A stretch of DNA of 64,000 bases from Heterodera schachtii (lineage: Eukaryota > Nematoda > Chromadorea > Rhabditida > Heteroderidae). This document shows, one piece after another, positions 1 through 10,679 of this stretch. The notes under the pieces were generated by a model, which saw only the letters and a list, made by a program, of their open reading frames with translations, had not been told where the DNA came from and searched no databases. The DNA lies in NCBI GenBank assembly GCA_023374025.1, contig SIJG01000019.1, positions 613,603 through 677,602 on the forward strand. Reading direction: 5' to 3'. The position numbers were made by a program, and so were the translations under genes. Within the stretch, counting starts at the first letter, position 1, and each line of letters starts with the position of its first letter.

Positions 1-1998
1 TGCTCAAAATGTTGAGTAAGATGGTTCGTAGGTATATTAAAATCGATTATTTTATCTCTCATAAGTGGGATTTCTTCATCCCGTTGAACGATTTTCATGA
101 AAGTATTTTTTAATTTAAATAATTATATTTCATTCCATTTTTTGAATATTATTTATTCTTGCTAAAATGCAAATCACCAATTCCCGAGATTCAGTTTAGC
201 TTATTTTTTTAAAACTTTTAGCGTTTTCAGTATTTTATGTTTTTTTCTTATTGTTAATAAACGTAATATGAATATTTAATTTGCATTTTTTCGTTTTATT
301 AATTTGTCAATATTTTAATTATTAAATTTCTTGGAAATTTTATTTTACTTCATTACATATTTCATAATTTCATGATTTCTTTTGTAAGGACAATTTCTCT
401 GTTAGTGTATATTTGTAAATATTTGTTTTCTCACTATTTTTAATGATAAAACATTTGATTTTAGTATGCTTTTGTTTTTATTTATTCGTTGTAATTTCGT
501 TTTCTTTAAAAGCGAAAGAATTTTAAATTTTAGAAAAATATAAAAACGATATTGCGCAAATCATTTTGGTGTAAATGAAAAATAATCGTTCATCACACTT
601 TTTTTTAAATCTGAGTCAGAAATTTTTTATTTTCCAAAAATGTAATTTGTTTGTATTTAAAAAATGGTATTTTCTATAGCATTTTATTATTACTAAAAGT
701 TCGTTTTTATCACATAAAACATTTTCTAATTAATTGCTGAATAAATAATTTTTTAATTTATTTTAAACTTTTCAAGTAAATATTTTAATTTATATTTGAG
801 CAGCTTTCATTAATGACTTATGTATCATCAGTGCTTTTTACCTTGAATAAGGGGTTGTTTCTTCGCGTTGCGGCTTTTGGGGATAAATATTTTTCAATAT
901 TTTATTCCCTTTTTTAAATATTATTTATCTCGCTAAAACGCAATTCCCCTTCTCCGGTATTCAGTTTAGCTTATTTATTTTTATTTTTAGCTTTTCATTA
1001 TTTTATTTTTTGTTGTTGATAATAAACGAAAATAATAAATAGTCAATTTAATTATTTTTGAGTTTGAAAGTTTAAATTAGAATTAATTCTTATTCTTTCT
1101 CCATTTTTCGTCCTAGAGGTGGTTTTTCCCAAAGTGTTTTTTTCGCGAGAAATTATTCACCAAATAATATTAATCATATTTGTTTTTGATATTTTTCAAT
1201 TTTAAAATCAATTTTATAAAATTTACTAATCTTTTTTACAATTTTTCAATTTCGCTATTGGTAAAAACCAAATATATGAATAATATATATATTTTAGGAT
1301 TGAAGTTTGATTTAATTTTTGCCCATAAATTATAATAGAATTTATAATTTTTACATTTTTTGTAATTAATTTTTATTTAATTGATTATTTTTATTTGATT
1401 TAGTATATTATCTTATTATTTCTAGTATCAATTTTTTAAAAATATTAAAAAAATATTTTGAAATTAAAGAACGCAATTTTCTCAAGTTTTATTTTTTAAG
1501 TTATTTTTGTTTTTTCTTTATTTTTAATATATTATTAATTTTATTAATAATATTTCCAAGTATTTATTTATATTAGTTTTTTAGTCTAATATTTGAAAAT
1601 TAATATGTAACTCATTTCAGCTTAGGTTAATTTAAGTAAAATAAAGCTGTATAAATAGGGAAAAATAAGAACAATTTTATTGATTTTTTTTGTAATTTCT
1701 TTCATCAAAATGAAAAAATTTGTTCTATAAATTCTTTTTTCAGAGAATAATTCAGAAAAGTATTTAGAAAATTAAATTACTTAAAATATCCGCATTTTAT
1801 TATAAACTAAAAAAATTAAGATTCTCATTATTTTTAAGAATGAATTCTTTTTTTGTTTTTAAACTACATGTTTTTCACTATTCGTATAATAATAACGTTG
1901 AGCTTGACCTTTTTATTATTAATTATTATGGTTATTATTCAGTAGAAAAAGAAAATTTAATTTATAAATTTGTTTCTTATTTTTGTCAAAATAACTAA
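1..1998. other. AT-rich non-coding DNA with a diverged internal duplication
   Basis: No credible gene is visible in either strand; all reading frames are short and low-complexity. Positions about 130-270 and 900-1035 are diverged copies of each other. Both contain a run like TTATTTAT..CGCTAAAA.GC, followed by CAGTTTAGCTTATTT and TTTTAGC.TTTTCA, in the same order and orientation. This is the first of many colinear AT-rich duplications in the window. Confidence 0.6.
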
Positions 1999-2547
1999 CA
2001 AGGGAACCACCCGAACTGTAAGTCGGAAAGTGCATATGTGTTATATACCGTTGGATAGAGCAGGGTCGACTTCTATTGTAAATTTTTAATATTACGCCCC
2101 CATAGCGAGAAACAAAAAGTTATTAGGCCTCAAAAATCGAAATTTTGGCTGTGTTTTCACATAAAATTGATGGCTCAGTTGGTTAAATTCGTATTTTTGG
2201 GTCTCGGGTTCAAATCCAACACAAAAATAAATAAATTTTAATTAATTTATAATATAACTAAACAATTTAAAAAATCATTTTTTGAACTTAAAAAAGGTAT
2301 GATATTTTTTCTTTAGTGAAAATAAGCAAAAATTATAATAAATATAAAGATTGGGAATTAATATAAAATGAAAAAAGCTTGAAATATGTCCTTAGGCCTA
2401 AAATTTCGTTTTAGAGGCCCAATAACATTTTGATTCCCTCCTATGGGGGCGTAATATTAAAAATTCACAATGGAAGTCGACCCTGCTCTATCGAATGGTA
2501 TATAACACATATGGTTTTTCCGACTTACAGTTCGGGTGGTTCCCTTG
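1999..2547. mobile_element. PIF/Harbinger-like MITE (549 bp, TSD TAA)
   Basis: The ends form long terminal inverted repeats: CAAGGGAACCACCCGAACTG on the left (from 1999) and its complement on the right (ending 2547). The similarity runs inward about 130 bp per arm, through the ATATAACACATATG, GTCGAC and GCCCCCATAG blocks. The trinucleotide TAA lies directly outside both ends (1996-1998 and 2548-2550), which is the target-site preference of the PIF/Harbinger superfamily. There is no transposase, so this would be a non-autonomous element. Superfamily assignment rests on the TSD alone. Confidence 0.75.
2164..2220 (+). promoter_or_regulatory. tRNA-like internal pol III promoter inside the MITE
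   Basis: An A-box match (TGGCTCAGTTGG, 2171-2182) and a B-box match (GGTTCAAATCC, 2207-2217) sit at tRNA-like spacing. The flanking acceptor and T-stem positions do not pair well: the T-stem 3' side reads CCAAC against TCGGG. It is therefore not a functional tRNA gene but tRNA-derived sequence with the pol III boxes preserved, as in a SINE head. Confidence 0.55.
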
Positions 2548-4984
2548 TAAGTTCGTTTTATTTATGTTTAGTTTGTTTTTTCAATGCCCTCGTACCCGTC
2601 GTCTATAAATTCACTAATTTGAAGTTAGGTGGACTGAGTTTGAATATAATGAATATAATTATCATTCCTTCTTTTTTTTGAATTAATGGGATTTTTATTT
2701 TCTTTCATTTAATATTTTCAATAAGGTCTCTCCATCCATCGTTTAGAGTAAAATTTAAACTTTGATTGCTTTTGAATTTGTAAAATTTTAAAATGATGTT
2801 TTGATATATTCTTTTATTTTAAAAATGTAACTGTTGTTGAATAAATGAAAAAACTATCACATTTATTTTGATACGAAAAATTCTTGAAAATTTTAATGAT
2901 TCAATTATTTTTAAACCAATATTAGTTGAAATTATATAATTTAATATTATTTTTGCTTTTAAATTAAGAAAACTAGCAAATCTCTTGCATTTGGCATAAA
3001 TCTCTTATCATTCTCTCCAACAATACCTCGTTGTTTTATATGCGTTGAATCTCAAATTATTTTTATTTTTCATGTTAGATAAAATTGTTGTTTTTCTTTA
3101 TTCAAAAAGACCAAAATTTTGCGTTTTATAATTGTACTGCTGGGCATTTTTGTATAAATTTTTAAATTTCATAAAAAAATTGGTTAACAATTTATTTAAA
3201 AAATACTAGTTAATGTGGTTATTATTTAATTTTGTTAATTTTTGTTTGCTTTTTTGTTTATTTTATTTAATCCCCTTGCTTGGATCTCCATATTTTTTAC
3301 AAAACAGGGAATATCTCTCTTAATCAAATTTTAATCATCATTATTTTTAACCTTGAACTATAAGTTTATTATTATTTTTATTTTATATGCATTACTATTT
3401 ACTTCATTTTCCGTCTGAAAATCACCAAAATTTATTTTTATTTATAGTTTCAATAATATTTTACTTAATAGCTTTTGCTTGGATCTCCATATTTTTATAA
3501 ATAATCCAAAGCAGTAAATGTCTAGTAATCTAATTTTTCATATATTTAAAGTTGAACTATAAACTTAGTTTTTCTATTTTTATATGCGTTCTTTTTTCTT
3601 AATTTTTCCGGCTGTAAATTGTTTAAATTTTAATTTATTTTTATTTTCAATATATTTTACATTTTAATAAAGAGTATGTTCATATATTATTTTTGCTTTC
3701 TCTTTTTGCAATCTTTTACTATTATGATTAATCATCAAAAGTTTTTCTGTGTTTTGTTTTATTTCTTAATTTTTCTATAATTATTAATTAATTCTTAATT
3801 TTCTTCGTTTTTGGCTTCCATTAAAAATATCATTTAAATTTATTTAAAATATTAAAATTTTATATATTTCTATTCAAATTGAAAAATAAATAAATATAAA
3901 TCAGTATCTTTTTAAATAATTCATTACATGTTCTGGCACACATTTTCATTTAAATTTTGAGAAATTTGCCGTAAAAATTGTTTTAATTAGGATAGAATAT
4001 AACTGGTCTTGTTTATTTATAACGCTTTGTAGATTTAATTATTTATATTTTTTCTTTTTCTTGTTAATTTCCTGTTGTTTTTTGTACATTATCAACTTCT
4101 TGGCAAATATTTTTTTTAACATATTATTTAAATGAAGTTTATGGTCATGCTTTTTATAATACGGTAGGAATATTTTCATTTGAATTTATTTAAAATCTTT
4201 AAACTTATAATTATTTTTATTCAACTTGAAAAACAAATAAATTTTAAAGCAGTATTAAAGATTGTTCTCATTGGAGTAGGATATAATTGAATTGGTATTG
4301 TTAAATGACATTTATTCCATTTTCTCTTGCATATTTCGATTTGGCTAGCATAAATTTTTTGATGTCTATAGAATTTCACACTATTATATGCTTGTGAATG
4401 AAATCATATTTTAGGATTAGATTTAAATTATTTTTATTTTCCTTTTTCTTGTTAATTTCCCTTTGCTTTTTATAGGTGTGTATGTTTGTGGGTTTTGTAA
4501 TTTTCTTATTCCTTTGTATATTTTAAATCTTACAAAAATTAAATCGATGAAATTTTATTTTTTTAAATCTTTTATATGCGTCGTTCTTTATTTAAATTAT
4601 TTAAATTATAACAATCAATAATTATTACTCATGCAATGTGGTGCATGGATAGCTTCTTGATGTCAGTGTTCATTGTAATGCTTAATATTGATACTTAAAT
4701 TCCAACAATTTAAGAAGATGTTATTTAAATTGTCGTTCATTTGAATCGTTGTTTATAATACCCGCTGCTGTAAAACCATATTTTAAAACTTTTATTGTTT
4801 ATTAAACGTTCAATAAATTTAAAAAAGTAGCAATAATGCGTAATATGCTTTAAATGTTTGTATTTTTAAATTCCATTGATAATGATAGCCATTTTTATTG
4901 TTTTTGTACCCTGAACATATATTAATTGTTATTATTAATTTTTGGTTTTGTTTATTATTTATTAAGTTGTTTAATATTAAAAGA
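2548..4984. other. AT-rich non-coding DNA
   Basis: No gene is supported. Besides a 199-bp tandem duplication (listed separately), blocks near 3870-4090 and 4160-4480 resemble each other: TTCAA.TTGAAAAA.AAATAAAT, GGATA.AATATAA.TG, TTTTTCTTGTTAATTTCC. This suggests a second, more diverged duplication. Confidence 0.5.
3276..3675. repeat. 199-bp tandem duplication (two copies)
   Basis: GCTTGGATCTCCATATTTTT occurs at 3278 and again at 3477. TTGAACTATAA occurs at 3353 and 3552, and a CCGTCTG/CCGGCTG block at 3411 and 3608. The constant offset of 197-199 bp shows two adjacent, diverged direct copies. Confidence 0.6.
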
Positions 4985-5422
4985 CAGAAGACCGTCCCTG
5001 GTCTTTTCTTCTTTTTGGCCATAAAATAAATAAATAAAAAAAAATGAAAAATAATTAAATAGAATATGACAAAATGAATAAAAATAAAGAACAATTTAAA
5101 AAGATAAAAATAAAACGAAAAATAAGCCATAACAGAAGTAACTAAAAGAAATAAAATGTGAAAATAAAATTATTAAAAAATAACAGATAGAACAAGAGAA
5201 AGATGAAAAAAAATCAAAATAAAGCGCAAAACAACAAATTTGATTAAAATTAAATTGTAAAAGACAAATATAAAAATTATATAAGTGAGCACATAAATAA
5301 TAATAATAATAAGCAAAACAAGGCATTAAGCTAAAAGTTTTTTTTTTTAATTTTATGTTTTATTTTTATTTTTTAGTTTTATGTGTTTTTTTTTTAATTT
5401 TGTTTTGTTTTGCTTTTTTTTT

Positions 5423-6100
5423 TTAAATCAGTCTCCAGTCGTAAGCTGTCCACTCGCATTGGCGCGTTTCGCAAATTTGATAGCGCTCTTCGTATGGAGG
5501 AGGCAGCGGTAGCATGCGCACTTGGGATGTGGAGGGAGAGGGGGAGGGGGAGGGGGTGGGAGAGGGGGTGGGAGTGATGGACCGGTGAATGGGGGAGATG
5601 GAGCTACGGGATTGGCGGCGGTTTGGTCGACGATATAAGGGGGGGGGGATTGTGTTGGGGAGGGGGAAATTGTGGGCCACAGAATAGGGAGGAAGGGCCG
5701 CCGGGAAGGAGGGGGGGGGGGTGTTTCCGGGAGGGGGGGGGACGGAAGGGGAGTGGGAGATGGGAGTCACAATGGTCGGAGGAGGGGGGGGGGGGGAGGG
5801 GGAGGAAAGGGAGTGATTTGAAAGAGGAGAGGAGAGAACGGAAGCAGCATTGCTGTAATTGTTGCGACTAGTACAGTGATGAGAGGACGAACGGATGAGA
5901 AGGAAAAGCGCGGGGGTGAGAACTGCTTGTTGAATGCGAATGGGCAGAGAAAGGGGGTGGGAGGAAAGGAGGGGAGGTGAGAGCAAAAACCGAGGCGAAA
6001 AATGGGCACCTGTGGCCAAGGGAAAAGGAAGGAAGAAGGAAAGGAGAAGATGGAAGAGGAAGAGAAGGGAAAAAAATTTTGTGAAATTGCAGGGAGACAT
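5423..6100 (-). pseudogene. broken copy of the proline-rich ORF in array unit 1
   Basis: Carries the same residues as the unit 2 frame from MSPCNFTKFFSLLF to PPPYEERYQI. The N-terminal part (MEWENWGK..) is now in another frame (ending at 6276), apparently through length changes in G-runs. The C-terminus extends to ..WTAYDWRLI before a stop in the T-rich block. It could be a decayed copy, or never have been coding. Confidence 0.35.
5528..5580 (+). other. G-quadruplex-prone G-run cluster
   Basis: Many runs of 3-5 G lie close together on the plus strand; they are repeated in unit 2 (about 7362-7408) and unit 3 (about 9190-9235). The spacing fits the usual G-quadruplex pattern of four G-runs with short loops. 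No function can be read from sequence. Confidence 0.5.
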
Positions 6101-6711
6101 GGCAAAAAAGGGGGGGGGGAAATTGCCAGAACCTCAGAGAGAGGATGGAAAGGTTGCGATTTGCAACCATCCGGTGCTACCAGAAAGGAAGGATCGTGCC
6201 GGGCCGAAAATGAGACTTTTCCCGAATTTGGGTTCCCCGGGATAATTGTGATTTTCCCCCAATTTTCCCATTCCATTTTAATTGTCCAATTCCCTTTAAA
6301 TTAATTCTCCACTCTTTATATTTCCATATCCTCTTCTTTGACTTCTCCATTATCCAATTTACTCGATCGATTTATTTATTTGAAAAATGGAAAATGGTTG
6401 CGGGTTGAAATTGAGAAATGGAATTGAAATTAAATGTGAAATGAAATTGAAATTGAATATGAAAATGGTGAAAAGTGATAGTGATCCGAATTCCAAGATA
6501 TTTTAGTGAAAAATGGCCAAAAAGGGAAAATCCTGAGGGACGGTCCGGGAAGGGCGTGGGGAGGAAAACCAGAGATGAATTTTATCCGGGAACGAAAAGA
6601 GGAACCTGGGATCTCGAGAAAAAGGGACGGAGAAGAATTCCTTCTCCGGAGTTGCTCGGTGGGGGGAATTGTCCGGGATGAGCCAACTGATTTTCCGTTT
6701 CCCACGGGGAA

Positions 6712-6736
6712 AAGGATCAGCGAAATGCTGATCCTT
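6712..6736. other. perfect 10-bp hairpin, array unit 1
   Basis: AAGGATCAGC, a GAAAT loop, then GCTGATCCTT. The same hairpin is conserved exactly in unit 2 at 8544-8568. It sits about 80 bp before the unit boundary. Possible roles (structured RNA, replication or termination signal) are inference only. Confidence 0.7.
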
Positions 6737-6814
6737 AATCCCCGCCTTTCTTTTTATTACTGTGTGTGGGGGTGGAAGAAATAGGGGTACTGTACTTAAC
6801 ACCTCCCGGCCGAC

Positions 6815-8646
6815 CAGAAGACCGTCCCTGGTCTTTTCTTCTTTTTGGCCATAAAATAAATAAATAAAAAAAAAAAATGAAAAATAATTAAATAGAATAT
6901 GACAAAATGAATAAAAATAAAGAACAAAATAAAAAGATAAAAATAAAACGAAAAATAAGCCATAACAGAATTAACTAAAAGAAATAAAATGTGAAAATAA
7001 AATTATCAAAAATAACAAATAGAAAAAGAGAAAGATGAAAAAAAAATCAAAATAAAGCGCAAAACAACAAATTTGATTAAAACTAAATTGTAAAAGACAA
7101 ACATAAAAAAAATATAAATGAGCACATAAATAATAATAATAAAAAGCAAAAAAAGGCACTAAACTAAAAGTTTTTTTTTTAATTTTATGTTTTATTTTTA
7201 TTTTTTAGTTTTATTTATTTTTTTTTTAATTTTGTTTTGTTTTGCTTTTTTTTTTAAATCGGACTCCAGCCGTAAGCTGTTCACTCGCACTCACGCGTTT
7301 CGCCAATCTGATAGCGCTCTTCGTACGGAGGAGGCAGCGGTGGCATACGCACTTGGGATGTGGAGGGGGAGGGGGAGGGGGAGGGGGTGGGGGAGGGGGT
7401 GGGAGTGATGGACCGGGGAATGGGGGAGATGGAGCTACGGGATTGGCGGCGGTTTGGTCGACGATATAAGGGGGGAGGGATTGTGTTGGGGAGGGGGAAA
7501 TTGTGGGCCACAGAATAGGGAGGAAGGGCCGCCGGGAAGGAGGGGGGAGGGGTGTTTTCGGGAGAGAGGGGGACGGAAGGGGAGTGGGAGATGGGAGTCA
7601 CAATGGTCGGAGGAGGGGTGGTGGGGGAAGGGGAGGAAAGGGAGTGATTTGAAAGAGGTGAGGAGAGAATGGAAGCAGCATTGCTGTAATTGTTGCGACT
7701 AGTGCAGTGATGAGAGGACGAACGGATGAGAAGGAAAAGCGCGGGGGTGAGAACTGTTTGTTGAATGCAAATGGGCAGAGAAGGGGGGGGGGGGACGAGG
7801 AGGGGAGGTGAGAGCAAAAACCGAGGCGAAAAATAAGCACCTGTGGCCAAGGGAAAAGGAAGGAAGAAGGAAAGGAGAAGATGGAAGAGGAAGAGAAGGG
7901 AAAAAAATTTTGTGAAATTGCAGGGAGACATGGCAAAAAAGGGGGGGGGGGAAATTGCCAGAACCTCAGAGAGAGGATGGAAAGGTTGCGATTTGCAACC
8001 ATCCGGTGCTACCAGAAAGGAAGGATCGTGCCGGGCCGAAAATGAGACTTTTCCCGAATTTGGGTTCCCCGGGATAATTGTGATTTTCCCCCAATTTTCC
8101 CATTCCATTTTAATTGTCCAATTCCCTTTAAATTAATTCTCCACTCCTTATATTTCCATATCCTTTTCTTTGACTTCTCCATTATCCAATTAACTTGATC
8201 GATTTATTTATTTAAAAAATGGAAAATGGTTGCGGATTGAAACTGAGAAATGGAATTGAAATTAAATGTGAAATAGAATTGAAATTGAATGTGAAATCGG
8301 TGAAAAGTGAAAGTGATCCGAATTCCAAGATATTTTAGTGAAAAATGGCCAAAAAGGGAAAATCCTGAGGGACGGTCCGGGAAGGGCGTGAGGAGGAAAA
8401 CCAGAGATGAATTTTATCCGGGAACGAAAAGAGGAACCTGGGGTTTCGAGAAAAAGGGACGGAAAAGAATTCCTTCTCCGGAGTTGCTCGGTGGGGGGAA
8501 TTGTCCGGGATGAGCCAACTGATTTTCCATTTCCCACGGGGAAAAGGATCAGCGAAATGCTGATCCTTAATCCCCGCCTTTCTTTTTGTAACTGTGCGTG
8601 GGGGTGGAAGAAATAGGGGTACTGTACTTAACACCTCCCGGCCGAC
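6815..8646. repeat. 1.83-kb tandem array, unit 2
   Basis: Same order of blocks as unit 1, offset by 1830 bp; it is the most intact copy. It contains the longest uninterrupted minus-strand proline-rich reading frame (7281-8108) and the conserved 10-bp hairpin at 8544-8568. Confidence 0.9.
7281..8108 (-). CDS. candidate proline-rich membrane/secreted protein (275 aa, array unit 2)
   Basis: Family not recognised. The frame starts MEWENWGK. A strongly hydrophobic stretch around residues 66-90 (FSLLFLF..LLLSFFLPFPL) could be a membrane or signal-anchor segment. It is followed by a Ser/Pro-rich region with PTPSPTPSPSPSPS near the C-terminus and a PPPYEERY end. The frame lies opposite the plus-strand G-rich block, so the proline bias may simply reflect polypyrimidine composition. 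In favour of coding: the frame survives over 800 bp, and large parts are kept in units 1 and 3. Against: homopolymer-length changes break it in both other units. No intron or promoter is identified. Confidence 0.35.
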   Translation of the reverse strand: MEWENWGKITIIPGNPNSGKVSFSARHDPSFLVAPDGCKSQPFHPLSEVLAISPPPFFAMSPCNFTKFFSLLFLFHLLLSFFLPFPLATGAYFSPRFLLSPPLLVPPPPSLPICIQQTVLTPALFLLIRSSSHHCTSRNNYSNAASILSSPLSNHSLSSPSPTTPPPTIVTPISHSPSVPLSPENTPPPSFPAALPPYSVAHNFPLPNTIPPPLYRRPNRRQSRSSISPIPRSITPTPSPTPSPSPSPSTSQVRMPPLPPPYEERYQIGETRECE

Positions 8647-9702
8647 CAGAAGACCGTCCCTGGTCTTTTCTTCTTTTTGGCCATAAAATAAATAAATAAA
8701 AATAAAAAATGAAAAATAATTAAATAGAATATGACAAAATGAATAAAAATAAAGAACAATTTAAAAAGATAAAAATAAAACGAAAAATAAGCCATAACAG
8801 AATTAACTAAAAGAAATAAAATGTGAAAATAAAATTATTAAAAAATAACAGATAGAACAAGAGAAAGATGAAAAAAAATCAAAATAAAGCGCAAAACAAC
8901 AAATTTGATTAAAATTAAATTGTAAAAGACAAATATAAAAATTATATAAGTGAGCACATAAATAATAATAATAATAAGCAAAACAAGGCATTAAGCTAAA
9001 AGTTTTTTTTTTTAATTTTATGTTTTATTTTTATTTTTTAGTTTTATGTGTTTTTTTTTTAATTTTGTTTTGTTTTGCTTTTTTTTTAAATCGGTCTCCA
9101 GCCGTAAGCTGTCCACTCGCACTGGCGCGTTTCGCCAATTTGATAGCGCTCCGTATGGAGGAGGCAGCGGTGGCATGCGCACTTGGGATGTGGAGGGAGA
9201 GGAGGAGGGGGAGGGGGTGGGAGAGGGGGTGGGAGTGATGGACCGGGGAATGGGGGAGATAGAGCTACGGGATTGGCGGCGGTTTGGTCGACGATATAAG
9301 GGGAGAGGGATTGTGTTGAGGAGGGGGAAATTGTGGGCCACAGAATAGGGAGGAAGGGCCGCCGGGAAGGAGGGGGGAGGGGTGTTTTCGGGAGGGAGGG
9401 GGACGGAAGGGGAGTGGGAGATGGGAGTCACAATGGTCGGAAGAGGGGTGGTGGGGGAAAGGGAGTGATTTGAAAGAGGTGAGGAGAGAACGGAAGCAAC
9501 ATTGCTGTAATTGTTGCGACTAGTGCAGTGATGAGAGGATGAACGGATGAGAAGGAAAAGCGCGGGGGTGAGAACTGTTTGTTGAATGCAAAAGGGCAGA
9601 GAAGGGGGGGGGGACGAGGAGGGGAGGTGACAGCAAAAACCGAGGCGAAAAATGGGCACCTGTGGCCAAGGGAAAAGGAAGGAAGAAGGAAAGGAGAAGA
9701 TG
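8647..9702. repeat. 1.83-kb tandem array, unit 3 (truncated)
   Basis: Follows the other units up to GGAGAAGATG at 9702, where the BEL/Pao LTR begins. The expected continuation (GAAGAGGAAGAG) is not found beyond the far LTR at 17950, so the right-hand end of the array is missing. Confidence 0.88.
9018..9659 (-). pseudogene. truncated copy of the proline-rich ORF in array unit 3
   Basis: Homologous to the unit 2 frame over its Ser/Pro-rich part. It lacks the N-terminal hydrophobic region in frame and is frameshifted near the C-terminus (PPPYGALSNW instead of PPPYEERYQI), then reads into the T-rich block as a Lys/Asn tail. The upstream part of the unit is removed by the BEL/Pao junction at 9702. 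Confidence 0.35.
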
Positions 9703-10052
9703 TATTGGCTCTCTTTCGCAGATAGTCAATAAGAATTAATTTAAATATTTAATTATATTTAAATTAAATTTATTTTATTGGATTTCCCAATACTTCAATT
9801 ATTTATTTTCACAATTTATTAGTGAATTTTGATCGAACAAATATAATTATTAATGAACGAATTGAACGACAAAAAATGGTGATTTTGCAATGGTTTAAAT
9901 ACGGCAATTTTGCATAGGCGGACAGAAAATTAAATGTAAACAATGCTGACTAATATATAAAATCACAAAGGTTATGAATTTGGCTTTAAATTTATTTTAA
10001 ACAGATGAATCATAAATTTTAAAATTCGTCGCTAAAGATGAAATCAGTGACA
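9703..10052 (-). repeat. BEL/Pao 3' LTR
   Basis: Shares with the right-hand LTR the blocks CAGATAGTCAATAAGAATTA, GGATTTCCCAATACTTCAAT, TTAGTGAATTTTGATCGAAC and GATGAAATCAG(T/C)GACA, in the same order. On the element's strand the LTR begins TGTCACTGATTTC. The outer boundary is uncertain by a few bases (TATTGGCTC or TGGCTC). Confidence 0.9.
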
Positions 10053-10069
10053 CTCCGGCGGCCGATAAT

Positions 10070-10534
10070 TCACTTTCGATTCCCTTTGAAGTTGCCCTTG
10101 TAGTGATTGTTCATTTCGGCAAGTCCGGCGGCAATTGTGACCAGGAGAATGGACACGGCAACATTGTAGTCGCGAAGATGTTCAGCCAAAGCCTCGACGG
10201 CATCTGCTGCTGCGGTTGTCAGCTCATGGGTTCGCTGCCATTGTGATGCGCCAGTTTTTCCAACTTTCCTCCAACTTTCGCCTGATTCTGCCGTTGATTG
10301 GGAAAAAGGAAATGCCCGTTTTTTCTCCATTTTTTGTCCGCCATTTCTTTTTTTATTTGTTTTTTCATTCATTGGCCCTTGCTGAAAAGCCGAACGCAGC
10401 CAATTTTCGGCCATGGCACTTAATTGTGACTGTATGAGTGTTCCAATTTCGGCTTCAATTTGAGGCGCATTGCTGGTTGACGGCGGACAATTCAGGATGC
10501 TCATGTGCATCCGTGCCTTTAATTTCTGATTCAT
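10070..10534 (-). CDS. GC-rich passenger ORF between envelope and 3' LTR (154 aa)
   Basis: Not recognised. It reads MNQKLKARMH.., with a Lys/Arg-rich middle, an Ala-rich helical part (TTAAADAVEALAEHL) and a hydrophobic segment near the C-terminus (NVAVSILLVTIAAGLAEM). Its base and codon composition is much richer in G+C than the rest of the element, and closer to the host-like genes at 23-25 kb. Its place, just before the 3' LTR, is where extra or captured genes sit in retroelements. It may be a transduced host sequence or a rapidly evolving accessory gene. Confidence 0.45.
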   Translation of the reverse strand: MNQKLKARMHMSILNCPPSTSNAPQIEAEIGTLIQSQLSAMAENWLRSAFQQGPMNEKTNKKRNGGQKMEKKRAFPFSQSTAESGESWRKVGKTGASQWQRTHELTTAAADAVEALAEHLRDYNVAVSILLVTIAAGLAEMNNHYKGNFKGNRK

Positions 10535-10679
10535 TTTCAGTCCATAAATTTTTTCTCTTTATGAAAAGTGCTGATTCATTTTCACTCCACAAAATTTTGT
10601 TCTTTATTTCTTTCATAATGTTCAATTTTGAATTGTCACATTCATGTGACCCTCCGAACGCAAATGTTTTTGAATTTGC

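Larger units (their letters stand above)
4985..6814. repeat. 1.83-kb tandem array, unit 1
   Basis: First of three head-to-tail units, each beginning CAGAAGACCGTCCCTGG. Order within a unit: an A-rich block (about 350 bp), a T-rich block (about 90 bp), a purine/G-rich block on the plus strand (about 5440-6235), then about 500 bp of mixed composition ending CACCTCCCGGCCGAC. The unit boundary can fold as GGCCGACCAGAAGACC against GGTCTTTTCTTC..GGCC. Unit 1 and unit 2 differ mostly by single bases and by G-run length. Confidence 0.9.

Noticed and set aside
2164..2220. tRNA gene
   Set aside because: A and B boxes are good, but the acceptor and T-stem do not pair; treated as tRNA-derived promoter sequence inside a MITE.
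2390..2400. TTAGGC telomere-like string
   Set aside because: A single copy within the MITE arm, not a telomeric array.
5767..6276. alternative proline-rich frame on the minus strand of array unit 1
   Set aside because: Overlaps the 5423-6100 frame and combines parts of it after G-run length changes; counted as the same decayed ORF.
5934..6304. plus-strand Gly/Arg/Lys-rich frames in the array
   Set aside because: Produced by the purine-rich strand composition; no conserved ends between units.
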